64,000 nt of DNA from Marinibaculum sp040216765 (GTDB lineage: Bacteria > Pseudomonadota > Alphaproteobacteria > Ferrovibrionales > Ferrovibrionaceae): NCBI GenBank assembly GCA_040216765.1, contig JAVJON010000068.1:1-64000 (forward strand). The letters are read 5' to 3'. Positions 34,648-43,775 of the stretch are shown one piece after another. The translations under genes were made by a program, and so were the position numbers. The notes below the pieces were generated by a model that saw only the letters and a program-made list of their open reading frames with translations, ran no database searches and was not told the origin of the DNA. Position 1 is the stretch's first letter; each line of letters begins with the position of its first letter.

Positions 34648-34921
34648 CCGGGCGCGCCGCTCCCCTGCAGCCGGTCCTGACCGCCTGCACATCCTTCCCG
34701 AATTGAAACATTCGTCCCGGCGAATCGTGCCGGCCCGGCCGCCTTGCGCTGTACCGGCGCCTGCCGACCGGCAGGCCGGTCGCGGCTGTCGGCGGCGACC
34801 GATGGATTCCGGCCCCCCCGCTGCGCTCCGGTACGGCACATGCACCTGCACTGCCTGTCGGAGGGAAATCGGATGCGCCGTCCCGCATTGGAACGGCGCC
34901 CCGCACGGGAGACAGCAGGGC

Positions 34922-35131
34922 ATGAGCCAGATCGAAATGCAGCGTTTTGCATCCGACCTGCAGACCAGGTCGGAGCTTGCGGCCGAAGTGAAGCGGCAAG
35001 GGGGGCTGGAGGCGGTGATCGCGACGGCCAGGGCGGCGGGCTATGTCATCACCGTCGATGACGTGCTGTGCCATGTCTACGAGCTTTGGACCCGGATGTG
35101 CGATCGCTGCCGCGGGCCGCGGCCATACTGA
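34922..35131 (+). CDS. Nif11-domain mini-protein, paralogue
   Basis: A 69-residue protein with the same domain: MSQIEMQRFASDLQTRSELA, then a short basic linker and ATARAAGYVITVDDVLCHVYEL. It shares the MSQ start, the spacing and the AAGYxIT motif with the upstream protein but has a different tail, WTRMCDRCRGPRPY, with a Cys-X2-Cys pair. Coding bias is as elsewhere. A GGGAGACAGCAGGG leader precedes the ATG. The 274 bases between the two genes contain an inverted repeat (ATTCG-N6-CGAAT, 34710-34725) and a TTGAAA box but no recognised gene. No RiPP maturase is near. Confidence 0.7.
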   Translation: MSQIEMQRFASDLQTRSELAAEVKRQGGLEAVIATARAAGYVITVDDVLCHVYELWTRMCDRCRGPRPY

Positions 35132-35149
35132 GCTGGGGCCGGTCCCCCG

Positions 35150-36052
35150 TCAGGGCGGCGGCCGGCGATCGGCCACGCATGCCGCCAGCACCGCCTGCAG
35201 GGCGGCGGCGGCCGGCGACAGCGGCTGGCTGCGCAGGCTGGCCAGCACCCAGCTGACCTGGAAGCCGCGGATGCGCGACGCGGTCACCGCGGTGCCGGCG
35301 AACTCGCCGGTCAGCGCCGCCTGGCTGAGCACGGTATAGCCCAGGCCGCGGCAGACCAGCGGCACCACCAGCCGGGTATTGCTCTCGATCACCACGTTGG
35401 GCCGCACGCCATGGGCGCGGGCGATCTGTTCCACCAGCGCCCGCAGCGAGTTCGGCCGCGCGGTCAGGATCAGCGGCAGGCCGGCAAGCGCCGCGGGCGC
35501 CACCACCTTCCGGCGGGTGGCCGCCGCACCCGGCGGCCCGATCAGGTACGCATCCTCGGTCATCAGCGGCTGGCGCCGCAGGTCGCGGCCCGGTTCGATG
35601 GCGGAGATCGCCGCCACCTCGATCCGGCGCGCAAGCAGGGCGTCGCGCAGGCTTCGGCTGGTGCTTTCCATCACCTGCAGCACGACCTCCGGATAGGCCG
35701 TGTGAAACCGCTCCATCGCCGGCACCGTCACCGCCATGCCGAGCGAGGGCGGCATGCCGAAGGCGAGCCGGCCATGCGGCCGCTCGACCCGTGCGGACAT
35801 CGCGTCCTTCAGGTCGCGGGTGGCATCCAGGATCCGCTCGGCGCGGGCCTTGAACAGCTCGCCGGCCGGGGTCAGCACCACGCCGCGGGAATGCCGCTCC
35901 AGCAGCCGGCTGCCCAGCGCGGCCTCCAGTTCCGCGACCTTGCGGCTCAGCGCCGGCTGCGCCAGGCCGAGCTCCATCGCCGCGCGGCTGAGGCTGCCCG
36001 CGTCCGCCACCGCCAGGAACTGGCGCCAGAGCCGGAGATTGTCGATTGCCAT
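35150..36052 (-). CDS. LysR family transcriptional regulator
   Basis: A 300-residue LysR regulator. The winged helix is at about 8-40 (FLAVADAGSLSRAAMELGLAQPALSRKVAELE); the effector domain (about 93-295) has GRLAFGMPPSLGMAVTVPAM. It belongs to the NAC/CynR-like group that often controls uptake and degradation genes. It is divergent from hyuA; the 105 bases between hold CAGC-GATA-GCTG, a small inverted repeat close to a LysR-type T-N11-A site. The likely targets are the hyuAB-dctPQM genes. Confidence 0.92.
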   Translation of the reverse strand: MAIDNLRLWRQFLAVADAGSLSRAAMELGLAQPALSRKVAELEAALGSRLLERHSRGVVLTPAGELFKARAERILDATRDLKDAMSARVERPHGRLAFGMPPSLGMAVTVPAMERFHTAYPEVVLQVMESTSRSLRDALLARRIEVAAISAIEPGRDLRRQPLMTEDAYLIGPPGAAATRRKVVAPAALAGLPLILTARPNSLRALVEQIARAHGVRPNVVIESNTRLVVPLVCRGLGYTVLSQAALTGEFAGTAVTASRIRGFQVSWVLASLRSQPLSPAAAALQAVLAACVADRRPPP

Positions 36053-36157
36053 GACGGAACAAGCATAGCAGCGATAGCTGATTTGCGCCTTCTGGCATGG
36101 CTGCGATTTCGCTAGGGTGGCCCCAACGATACGAAAAGCCTGGAGGGGAAACGGTCC

Positions 36158-38254
36158 ATGTCGGGCTATCTGGTTGGAATCGACATCGGCGGCACGTTCA
36201 CGGATTGCGCCGTGGTGGCGCCGGACGGCACCGTGCTCACGGCCAAGGCGGCCTCGACCCCGCCGGACTTCTCCAAGGGGGTGGTGGCGGTGCTGGAGGC
36301 CGCCGCCGGGCGGCTGGGCCTGACGGTCGAGGCGTTCTGCGCCCAGATCCGCCTGATCAGCCATGGCACCACCACCGGCACCAACACCCTGATCCAGCGC
36401 CGCGGCGCCAAGGTCGGCCTGCTGACCACCCGCGGCCATGAGGATGTCATCCACATCATGCGCGGCAGCCGCGGCTATTCCGGCCGCGACATCCGCAAGG
36501 TGGTGCATTTCCCGGAAGGCGCGAAGCCGCAGCCGATCGTGCCCAAGCGCCTGATCGAGGGGGTGCCTGAGCGGATCGACAGCCGCGGCGCGGTGGTCGT
36601 CCCGTTCAACGCCGCCGAGGCCGAGGCCGCGCTGGACCGGCTGCTGGCGCAAGGGGTGGAGGCGATCGCGATCTGCTTCCTCTGGTCGTTCCGCAATCCC
36701 GACCATGAGCGCCGCATGCTGGAGATCGTGCGGGCCAAGGCGCCGGGCCTGTTCGTCACTGCCTCGTCCGACCTGGTGCCGAAATGGGGCGAGTACGAGC
36801 GCACGACCGCCTCGGTGCTGAATGCCTATATCGGCCCGCTGACCAGCGCCTATCTGGCGAAGATCGACGCCGGCCTGACCGACATGGGCTACAGCCATCC
36901 GCTGCAGATCACGTCCTGCGCCGGCGGCGCGGTCTCGGTTGCGACCGGGATCGAATCGCCGCTGCTGACCCTGGATTCCGGGCCGGTGGCGGGGGTTACC
37001 GGCTCCGCCTTCCTGGGCCAGCTGATGGGCCATCGCAACGTCATCACCACCGACATGGGCGGCACCTCGTTCGATGTCGGCATCATCCATGACGGCGAGG
37101 CGGCGACCAGCCACATCTCCTCGGTGAACCAGTACCAGTACTTCCTGCCGAAGGTGGACATCCAGACCGTGGGCGCCGGCGGCGGCAGCCTGGCGGTGCA
37201 CGACCCGCTGACCGGGACCCTCAGGGTCGGGCCGGAAAGCGCGGGCGCCATGCCGGGGCCGGTCTGCTACGGCCGCGGCGGCACGCAGCCGACGGTGACC
37301 GATGCCGACCTGCTGCTGGGCTATTTCGATGCGGAGAACTTCGCCGGCGGGGCGATGAGCCTGGACCGCGACGGCGCGGAGCGGGCGGTCGCCGAGCTGG
37401 CCGGCAAGCTGGGTATGTCGACCATCGAATGCGCCGCCGGCATCGCCCGTATCGTGGAATTCAACATGGCGGACCTGATCCGCCGCGCCACCATCGAGAA
37501 GGGCCACGACCCGCGCGACTTCGTGCTCTATGCCTTCGGCGGCGCCGGGCCGGTGCATGCCGGGGTGTTCGCGGCGGAGCTGGGGGTGGAGCGGGTGATC
37601 GTGCCGCAGAAGAAGACCGCCTCCGTCTGGTGCGCCTTCGGTGCCGCCGCGGCCGACATCCTGCATGTCTACGAGCAGGTCGACGTGATGGAGAGCCCGT
37701 TCGACCCGGCCGCCATGTCGAAGGTGCTGGCGGCCCTGGGCGCGCGGGGCCGCGCACAGCTGGACGCGGAGGGCGCGACCGACCAGAGCCTCGCCTTCTC
37801 CATCGACCTGCGCCATCGCGGCCAGATCAACGAGGTCGAGGTGCCGGTGGGCAAGGCGGTACTGGACGATGCGGACCTCACCCCGCTGGCCGAGGCGTTC
37901 TACGAGAAGTACGAGCGGCTGTACGGCCGCGGCTCGTCGTTCCGCGGCACCAAGCTGGAGGCGGTGACCTTCCGGGTCCGCGCCACCGCGCCGCTGCCCC
38001 GGCCGGTCCTGCCCGAGGTCGCGCTGGGGCCGCCGGAGCCGCCGGAGGCGGCACGCCGGCCGCCGCGCCAGGTCTACTGGAGCGAGCATGGCGGCTTCCT
38101 GGAGACGCCGGTGTTCGACGGCGACCAGCTGGTCCAGGGCCACCGGGTGGCCGGCCCGGCGATCGTGGAGACCACCGACACCACCGTGGTGATCCATCCC
38201 GGCCAGAGCCTCAGTGTCGACGGCCTGGGCAATTTCGACCTGGCCCTGCGCTGA
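36158..38254 (+). CDS. hyuA: hydantoinase/oxoprolinase family protein, HyuA type (acetone carboxylase beta-like)
   Basis: A 698-residue ASKHA-fold ATPase subunit. The phosphate-1 motif is GIDIGGTFTDCAVV (about 7-20) and the adenosine region is YAFGGAGPVHA near residue 460. The family also shows SHGTTTGTNTLIQR and TTDMGGTSFDVGII. HyuA-type subunits phosphorylate substrate or bicarbonate in N-methylhydantoinases, 5-oxoprolinases and acetone/acetophenone carboxylases. GGAGGGG lies nine bases upstream of the ATG. It heads the hyuA-hyuB-dctPQM cluster, divergent from the LysR regulator. Substrate cannot be assigned from sequence. Confidence 0.93.
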   Translation: MSGYLVGIDIGGTFTDCAVVAPDGTVLTAKAASTPPDFSKGVVAVLEAAAGRLGLTVEAFCAQIRLISHGTTTGTNTLIQRRGAKVGLLTTRGHEDVIHIMRGSRGYSGRDIRKVVHFPEGAKPQPIVPKRLIEGVPERIDSRGAVVVPFNAAEAEAALDRLLAQGVEAIAICFLWSFRNPDHERRMLEIVRAKAPGLFVTASSDLVPKWGEYERTTASVLNAYIGPLTSAYLAKIDAGLTDMGYSHPLQITSCAGGAVSVATGIESPLLTLDSGPVAGVTGSAFLGQLMGHRNVITTDMGGTSFDVGIIHDGEAATSHISSVNQYQYFLPKVDIQTVGAGGGSLAVHDPLTGTLRVGPESAGAMPGPVCYGRGGTQPTVTDADLLLGYFDAENFAGGAMSLDRDGAERAVAELAGKLGMSTIECAAGIARIVEFNMADLIRRATIEKGHDPRDFVLYAFGGAGPVHAGVFAAELGVERVIVPQKKTASVWCAFGAAAADILHVYEQVDVMESPFDPAAMSKVLAALGARGRAQLDAEGATDQSLAFSIDLRHRGQINEVEVPVGKAVLDDADLTPLAEAFYEKYERLYGRGSSFRGTKLEAVTFRVRATAPLPRPVLPEVALGPPEPPEAARRPPRQVYWSEHGGFLETPVFDGDQLVQGHRVAGPAIVETTDTTVVIHPGQSLSVDGLGNFDLALR

Positions 38255-38280
38255 CGGCCGGGACCTGAAAGGAGCATGTC

Positions 38281-40587
38281 ATGAAGGTTCTCGAGGGGCT
38301 GGCGCAGGGGATGCAGTTCGACGGCGTGTCGAAGCCCTATGTCCCGCCGGAGACGCTGCGGATCTCGCCGAAGCTGAAGCTGCAGACCGAGTATGACGAG
38401 GCCATCGATCCGGTGACCTACGAGGTGATCCGCCATTCGCTGTGGAGCATCAACGAGGAGCATGGCTCCACCATCATGCGGATTTCCGGCTCGCCGGTGG
38501 CGATCTATGCGATCGACCTGAATCCCTCGATCCTCACCGAGGATGCGGAGTTCGTCTATTTCGGCCCCTACATGCAGTACATGTCCGGGGTCACCGACAC
38601 CCAGGTGAAATGGGTGCTGGAGAACCGCTCCGACAATCCCGGCATCGCCGATGGCGACATGTTCCTGGCCAACGACCCCTGGGTCGGCGCGGCCCACCAG
38701 ATGGACGTGATGCTGATCTGCCCGGTGTTCGTCGAGGGCGAGCTGTTCTGCTGGGTGACCAACTGCCTGCACCAGTACGATGTCGGCGGCATCACCCCGT
38801 CATCCTTCTGCCCGTCGGCGCGGGACGCCTTCGACGAGGGGATCCTGATCCCGCCGGTGAAGATCGTGGAAGGCGGCGAGATCCGCAAGGATATCGAGGC
38901 GATGTACCTGCGCGCCTCCCGCAAGCCGGACGTGGTGGCTTTGGACTTCCGCGCCCAGCTGGCCGGCAACACGACGGCCCGGGCGCGGGTGCTGAAGCTG
39001 GTGGAGCGCTATGGCGCGCGCACCGTGAAGAGCGTGATGAAGCGGGTCATCGCCAATGGCGAAAAGGCCTTCCTGGCCAAGATGGACGCGCTGCCCGACG
39101 GCACCTGGTCGGAACGCGCCTATGTGGAATGTGCCCAGGAGGGCGATCGCGGCCACTACCCGGTGCATGTCACCCTGAAGAAGGAAGGCCGCCACCTGAC
39201 CTTCGAGAACGAGGGCACGGCCCCGCAGTTCGGCGCGATGAACTGCACCTATTCCGGCTGGCGCGGCTCGATCATGGTGGTGCTGAACCAGATCCTCTGC
39301 TGGGACCAGTACTTCGCCATCGGCGGGGCGCTGCGGCATGTCACCTTCAACCCCACCATGGGGACGATGAACTGCGCCGACTTCCCGGCCTCGGTCTCCA
39401 CCGCGCCGATCCAGGCGATGGAGATGTCGCTCTACCCGGTCTACAACGTGCTGTCGAAGATGATCTACCCGGTGCCCGCGCTGCGCGGCGACATCGTCTG
39501 CATGAGCGGCACCAGCCAATGGCCGGGCACCCTGTTCCAGGGCACCGACCTGCGCGGCGAGAAGTTCGGCTACGGCCTGATCGATCCGATCGGCGGTGCC
39601 ATCGGCGCCTTCGCGGTGGGCGACGGCGTGTCGACCGGCGGCCAGTCGCGCACGCCGATCTCCAAGCTGCCGAACGTGGAACATACCGAGCAGCAGTTTC
39701 CGATCCTCTACCTCTACCGCAAGGAGCTGCCGGATTCCGGTGGCGGCGGCCGCTTCCGCGGCGGGCAGGGGGCGGAAAGCTGTTTCACGGTGCATGGCAC
39801 CGACCGGATCATGCACGATTCGATCTGCTCCGGCGCGGCGATCCCCTCCTCGATGGGCCTGATGGGCGGCCATCCGGCAGGGCCGAACGGCTATCGCTAC
39901 AAGACCGGCACCGACATCCAGGCCCTGTTCGCCGGCGGGGCGATCCCGCGCGACATGGTGGAGGTGACCGGGACCGACCGGCCGATCGGCCTGCGCGAGC
40001 ATGGCTTTCCGCAGACCCCGGCGGATGTCTATGCGGTTGCGTGGTGCGGTGGCGGCGGGTTCGGCGATCCGCTGGACCGCGACCCCGCCCGGGTCCAGGC
40101 CGACCTGGATGGCGCGGTGATCACCGTGAAAGGCGCCGAGACGATCTATGGCGCGGTGGTCGACCCGGGCACCGGCCTGGTGGATGCCGCAGCGACCGAG
40201 AGCCGCCGCCGGGAGCTCAAGGCGGACCGGCTGGCGGGTTTCCCCGACCGCCGGCCGCAGAAGCGCAACGGCCAGGTCGTGCTGGACATCAGCCCCTATC
40301 TGGCGCTGCATCGCGATGCCGACGGCAGCTACCATGCCTGCGGCGGCTGCGGCACCGCCCTGGGCCCGCTGGGCGAGAACTGGAAGAGCCATGCGCTGAC
40401 CGATGCGCGGCCGATCCAGTCCGCCAATCCGCTGCTCATCGACCCGCAGGTCTATATCGACGCCGCCGTCACCTTCCGGCGCTTCCTCTGCCCGGGCTGC
40501 GGCGCGCAGCTGGATACCGAGATCGCGGCGGGCGAGGACCCGCCGCTGCACGATATCGATCTGGCGATCAGCGAGGCTGCCGAGTAG
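38281..40587 (+). CDS. hyuB: HyuB-type subunit with C-terminal acetone carboxylase gamma-like domain
   Basis: A 768-residue protein, about 200 longer than usual HyuB. The HyuB domain (about 40-640) is shown by DPVTYEVIRHSLWSINEEHG, DMFLANDPWVGAAHQMD and the SGGGGRFRGGQG motif. The last 100 residues hold two Cys-X2-Cys pairs, Cys687/Cys690 (CGGCG) and Cys737/Cys740 (CPGCG), with ENWK between and a PLHD segment near the end. This pattern aligns with the zinc-binding gamma subunit of acetone carboxylase (PF08882). The fusion suggests a two-gene ATP-dependent carboxylase. The gene follows hyuA by 26 bases with AAAGGAG. Confidence 0.92.
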   Translation: MKVLEGLAQGMQFDGVSKPYVPPETLRISPKLKLQTEYDEAIDPVTYEVIRHSLWSINEEHGSTIMRISGSPVAIYAIDLNPSILTEDAEFVYFGPYMQYMSGVTDTQVKWVLENRSDNPGIADGDMFLANDPWVGAAHQMDVMLICPVFVEGELFCWVTNCLHQYDVGGITPSSFCPSARDAFDEGILIPPVKIVEGGEIRKDIEAMYLRASRKPDVVALDFRAQLAGNTTARARVLKLVERYGARTVKSVMKRVIANGEKAFLAKMDALPDGTWSERAYVECAQEGDRGHYPVHVTLKKEGRHLTFENEGTAPQFGAMNCTYSGWRGSIMVVLNQILCWDQYFAIGGALRHVTFNPTMGTMNCADFPASVSTAPIQAMEMSLYPVYNVLSKMIYPVPALRGDIVCMSGTSQWPGTLFQGTDLRGEKFGYGLIDPIGGAIGAFAVGDGVSTGGQSRTPISKLPNVEHTEQQFPILYLYRKELPDSGGGGRFRGGQGAESCFTVHGTDRIMHDSICSGAAIPSSMGLMGGHPAGPNGYRYKTGTDIQALFAGGAIPRDMVEVTGTDRPIGLREHGFPQTPADVYAVAWCGGGGFGDPLDRDPARVQADLDGAVITVKGAETIYGAVVDPGTGLVDAAATESRRRELKADRLAGFPDRRPQKRNGQVVLDISPYLALHRDADGSYHACGGCGTALGPLGENWKSHALTDARPIQSANPLLIDPQVYIDAAVTFRRFLCPGCGAQLDTEIAAGEDPPLHDIDLAISEAAE

Positions 40588-40638
40588 TCTCTAGGCCAAG
40601 AACCGTTGCACAAGAAGAAAATCAGGGAGGAAGGCTCG

Positions 40639-41718
40639 ATGCTGCATTCCGTCAAGAGGTTCGTCCTGCCCGCGGCCGTCGTCGCCGGCACACTGCTGGC
40701 CGGCGCAGGCGCCGGTTCTGCGCAGGACGTGGAGCGGTTCACGATGACCGCGGGACATCCGCCGGTCTTCTCATGGGTCCGGCTGCTCGACGAGTATGTC
40801 CGGCCGGGCATCGACCAGAAGCTGGAAGCCGCCGGCAGCCCCGTGAAGATCGAATGGACGACAGCCTATGGCGGCACCCTGGCGAAGATCGGGGCGGAGA
40901 GCGACGCGATCCGCAGCGGCGTGTCCGACATGGGCATCGTTGCCTTCATCTTCGAGGCCGCGAAGTTCCCGCTGGAGCAGGTCAGCCTGTTCGCCCCCTT
41001 CGCCACCGACGACATTCTGAAGATCGGCCGCGCGATCGAGAAGGTGCGCGGCCAGACCCCGGCCATGCAGAAGGCCTGGGAGGATGCCCATGCCCAATGC
41101 CTCGGCGCCGCCGCCATCGACACCTATCACCTTGTCAGCAAGTTCCCGGTCAGCTCGATCGACGACCTGCAGGGCAAGAAGATCCTGGCGCCCGGCCCGG
41201 CGGCGAACTGGATCAAGGGCACCGGCGCGATCGGCGTCGCGGGCAACCTGACCACCTACTACAACGACCTGAAGACCGGCGTGGCCGACGGGGTGATCGT
41301 CTCGGCGGCGCCCGCCTTCGCGGTAAAGCTGCATGAGGTCGCGTCCCATGTGACCAAGGTGAATATCGGCGCGCAGTCCACCGGCTGCCTGGCGATCAAC
41401 ACGGACCGCCTGGCGGCGCTGCCGCCGGAGGTGCAGCAGATCATCAGGGAGGTCGGGGCCGGCTATACCGAGAAGTTCGCCGAGGTGCAGATGGCCACCG
41501 CCGATGCCGCGATCGAGGGCATGAAGGCGGGCGGCGCGACGATCTCCGAACTGTCGCCGGCGGAGCGCAAGCGCTGGGCCGATGCCCTGCCGCCGCTCGG
41601 CAAGGAATGGGCGGAGGCCATGGCTGGCCGCGGCCTGCCGGGACAGGAGGTTCTCGCCGCCTATATCCAGGCGCTGGAGGAGCAGGGCGTGGAGATGCCG
41701 CGCGACTGGTCGAAGTGA
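40639..41718 (+). CDS. dctP: TRAP transporter substrate-binding protein (DctP)
   Basis: A 359-residue periplasmic binding protein. A signal peptide is evident (basic start, then FVLPAAVVAGTLLAGAGAGSAQD with cleavage after the Ala). The mature domain has YGGTLAKIGAESDAIRSGVSDMGIV and DDLQGKKILAPGPAANW, typical of DctP (TRAP-T) proteins that capture carboxylates or other anions. GGGAGGAAGG precedes the ATG. It follows hyuB by 51 bases and precedes the permease genes, so uptake is linked to the HyuAB reaction. Confidence 0.92.
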   Translation: MLHSVKRFVLPAAVVAGTLLAGAGAGSAQDVERFTMTAGHPPVFSWVRLLDEYVRPGIDQKLEAAGSPVKIEWTTAYGGTLAKIGAESDAIRSGVSDMGIVAFIFEAAKFPLEQVSLFAPFATDDILKIGRAIEKVRGQTPAMQKAWEDAHAQCLGAAAIDTYHLVSKFPVSSIDDLQGKKILAPGPAANWIKGTGAIGVAGNLTTYYNDLKTGVADGVIVSAAPAFAVKLHEVASHVTKVNIGAQSTGCLAINTDRLAALPPEVQQIIREVGAGYTEKFAEVQMATADAAIEGMKAGGATISELSPAERKRWADALPPLGKEWAEAMAGRGLPGQEVLAAYIQALEEQGVEMPRDWSK

Positions 41719-41754
41719 GGCCGGCGAAAGGCTGAGCGCGGCACCGGCCAGGCC

Positions 41755-42363
41755 TTGGCACCGCCCGGCAGAACCCCGTCCGGAGACGGGCCGCCCGGCC
41801 CGCTCTCCGGATCGGGGCCGGCCGGCTACCGCCGGCCGCAGTTCCTGCGCATCGAACGGGTCGGCGCCGCGTTGAACGCGCTCGGCACGATCTGGATCTT
41901 TGCCCTGCTGGTGCTGGTCGATGCCGACATCCTGGGCCGCGAGCTGTTCGGCGCGCCGGTGCGCGGCGCCATCGAGATCGTCGGCCTGTCGATCGTCGGC
42001 ATCGTCTTCCTGCAACTGCCCAATGCCCTGTGGGCGGGGCGATTCACCCGGGCGGAGCTGTTGATCGACGCCCTGGGGCTGCGCCGCCCGCGGCTGGCCG
42101 CGGGCGTGCAGGGCGTCCTGCACCTGCTGGGGGCCCTGGCCCTGGCACTGGTCACCGTCGCGGTCTGGCCGGAATTCCTGCGCGCCGTGGAGATCGGCGA
42201 TTATGTCGGTGCGATCGCCGATTTCACCGCGCCCACCTGGCCGGTGCGGCTGGTGATGGTGATCGGCTCGGCGCTGACCGCGATCACCTTCGTGCTGCTG
42301 GCGGTCGCGGATTTCCAGGTCGCGGCCAGCCGCGCCCCCGGCGATGGCGGTGCGCGGCCGTGA
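41755..42363 (+). CDS. dctQ: TRAP transporter small permease (DctQ)
   Basis: A 202-residue protein with four membrane helices after a Pro/Gly-rich N terminus: LGTIWIFALLVLVDADILGRELF, GLSIVGIVFLQLPNALWAGR, VLHLLGALALALVTVAVW and a last helix ending VADF. The order and the ILGRELFGAPVRGAIEI motif match DctQ. The listed start is a TTG at 41755; the true start may be later. Its stop overlaps the large permease start (GTGA). Confidence 0.88.
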   Translation: MAPPGRTPSGDGPPGPLSGSGPAGYRRPQFLRIERVGAALNALGTIWIFALLVLVDADILGRELFGAPVRGAIEIVGLSIVGIVFLQLPNALWAGRFTRAELLIDALGLRRPRLAAGVQGVLHLLGALALALVTVAVWPEFLRAVEIGDYVGAIADFTAPTWPVRLVMVIGSALTAITFVLLAVADFQVAASRAPGDGGARP

Positions 42364-43661
42364 GCGCCATCGAGATCGGTGCCTGGTCGCTGCTGGCGAT
42401 GGTGCTGCTGGTGGTCTCCGGCCTGCATATCGCGGTGGCGCTGATCCTGCTGTCGCTGGCCGGCATCTGGCTGATCCGCGGCAATTTCGACATCGCGCTC
42501 AGCCTGCTGGGGCAGGCGATGAACGACGCCATCGCGGGCCAGGAATTCGGCGTGGTGCCGCTGTTCGTGCTGATGGGGCTGCTGGTCGGGGTGGCCGGCA
42601 TCGGCAAGGACATGTTCGACGTGGCGGACCGCATGCTGCGGCGGCTGCGCGGCGGGGTCGGCATCGCCACGGTCTTCGCCAATGCGGGCTTTGCCGCGAC
42701 CACCGGCATCTCGATCGCCTCGGCCGCGGTCTTCGCCCGGATCTCGGTGCCTGAGATGCTGCGCTTCGGCTACAACCCGCGCTTCGCCGTCGGCGTGGTG
42801 GCCGGCTCCTCGGTGCTGGGCATGCTGATCCCGCCCAGCCTCCTGATGATCCTCTATGCCTTCCTGGCGGAGCAGTCGGTGGGGGCGATGTTCCTGTCCG
42901 GGGTGCTGCCCGGGATCCTGCTGACCCTGGTCTTCTGCGGCGGCATCCTGCTGATCGCCAGGGTCCGCCCCGGCTATATCGGGGGCACGGCCCGCGGCCT
43001 GCAGGACGGGCTGGTGCGGGGCGACCTGGGGCGCATGGTGCCGATCGTGCTGCTGGTCGGGCTGGTCCTGGGCGGCATCTATGGCGGGCTGTTCACCGCG
43101 ACCGAGGCCGGCGCGGTCGGCGCCACCGGCGCGCTGCTGATCGCCTTGCAGCGCCGCCAGCTCGACCTGGCCGGGTTCTGGCGGGTGCTGATCGAGACCG
43201 GGCATATCACCGTCTCGGTGCTGTTCCTGATCATCGCCGCCAATCTCTATTCCCGCATGCTCGCGCTGTCCGGCCTGCCGCAGGCGATCGTGCAGGCGAT
43301 GGTCGACGCTGAGCTGGGCGTTGCCGGCTTCCTGGCCATGTTCGTCGTGCTGGTCCTGGTGCTGGGCTTCATCATCGACAGCGCCTCGATCCTGCTGATC
43401 ACCGTGCCGCTGATGCTGCCGGTGGCGCAGGCGCTGGGCATCGACCTGGTCTGGCTCGGCGTGATCACCATCATTGCCGTCGAGATCGGCCTGCTGACCC
43501 CGCCCTTCGGCCTGGTCGCCTATGTGGTGAAGGGCACGGTCGACGACGACCGGATCACCCTGGTCGATGTCTTCGCCGGCGCCGCGCCGTTCGCGCTGAT
43601 GATGCTGCTGACCCTGCTGGTCATCATCGCCTTTCCCTGGCTGGCCACCGCGCTGGTCTGA
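42360..43661 (+). CDS. dctM: TRAP transporter large permease (DctM)
   Basis: A 433-residue membrane protein with about 12 helices that carries the Na+-coupled transport in TRAP systems. Family motifs include GVVPLFVLMGLLVG, FANAGFAATTGISIASAAVF (where many have GxSGSA), IPPSLLMILYAF and LGFIIDSASILLITVPL. It starts at GTG 42360, overlapping the dctQ stop by four bases. It ends the hyuAB-dctPQM cluster; 114 bases later the Rrf2 gene begins its own unit. Confidence 0.93.
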   Translation: MSAIEIGAWSLLAMVLLVVSGLHIAVALILLSLAGIWLIRGNFDIALSLLGQAMNDAIAGQEFGVVPLFVLMGLLVGVAGIGKDMFDVADRMLRRLRGGVGIATVFANAGFAATTGISIASAAVFARISVPEMLRFGYNPRFAVGVVAGSSVLGMLIPPSLLMILYAFLAEQSVGAMFLSGVLPGILLTLVFCGGILLIARVRPGYIGGTARGLQDGLVRGDLGRMVPIVLLVGLVLGGIYGGLFTATEAGAVGATGALLIALQRRQLDLAGFWRVLIETGHITVSVLFLIIAANLYSRMLALSGLPQAIVQAMVDAELGVAGFLAMFVVLVLVLGFIIDSASILLITVPLMLPVAQALGIDLVWLGVITIIAVEIGLLTPPFGLVAYVVKGTVDDDRITLVDVFAGAAPFALMMLLTLLVIIAFPWLATALV

Positions 43662-43714
43662 AGGCGGCCAGCGCCGGAAGATCGCCAGCGCAGGGTCCGG
43701 GCAATAGGCTTGCG

Positions 43715-43744
43715 TCTCGACCCGAGATCGGTAATAGGTATCTC
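43715..43744. promoter_or_regulatory. nested inverted repeats upstream of the Rrf2 gene
   Basis: TCTCG-ACC-CGAGA (43715-43727) and GAGAT-N11-ATCTC (43724-43744) overlap, and GCAATAGG/GTAATAGG is repeated directly (43701, 43731). Rrf2 regulators such as IscR and NsrR bind dyads of about 25 bp, so this is the likely operator for autoregulation of the regulator-cbb3 operon. Confidence 0.5.
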
Positions 43745-43775
43745 AAATGCCGATTTATGGGGTTCAGGAGCGGCA

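Noticed and set aside
34700..34731. TTGAAA box as a promoter of the second Nif11 gene
   Set aside because: The position 17 bases later reads CGTGCC, which is not a -10 box.
34420..35131. RiPP (lanthipeptide or proteusin) cluster
   Set aside because: No leader cleavage motif, core peptide or maturase was found; only the Nif11 domain itself is supported.
35150..38197. Minus-strand open frame of 1015 codons that includes the LysR gene and continues opposite hyuA
   Set aside because: Only the last 300 codons (from ATG 36052) have a recognised fold. The part opposite hyuA is a shadow of that gene.
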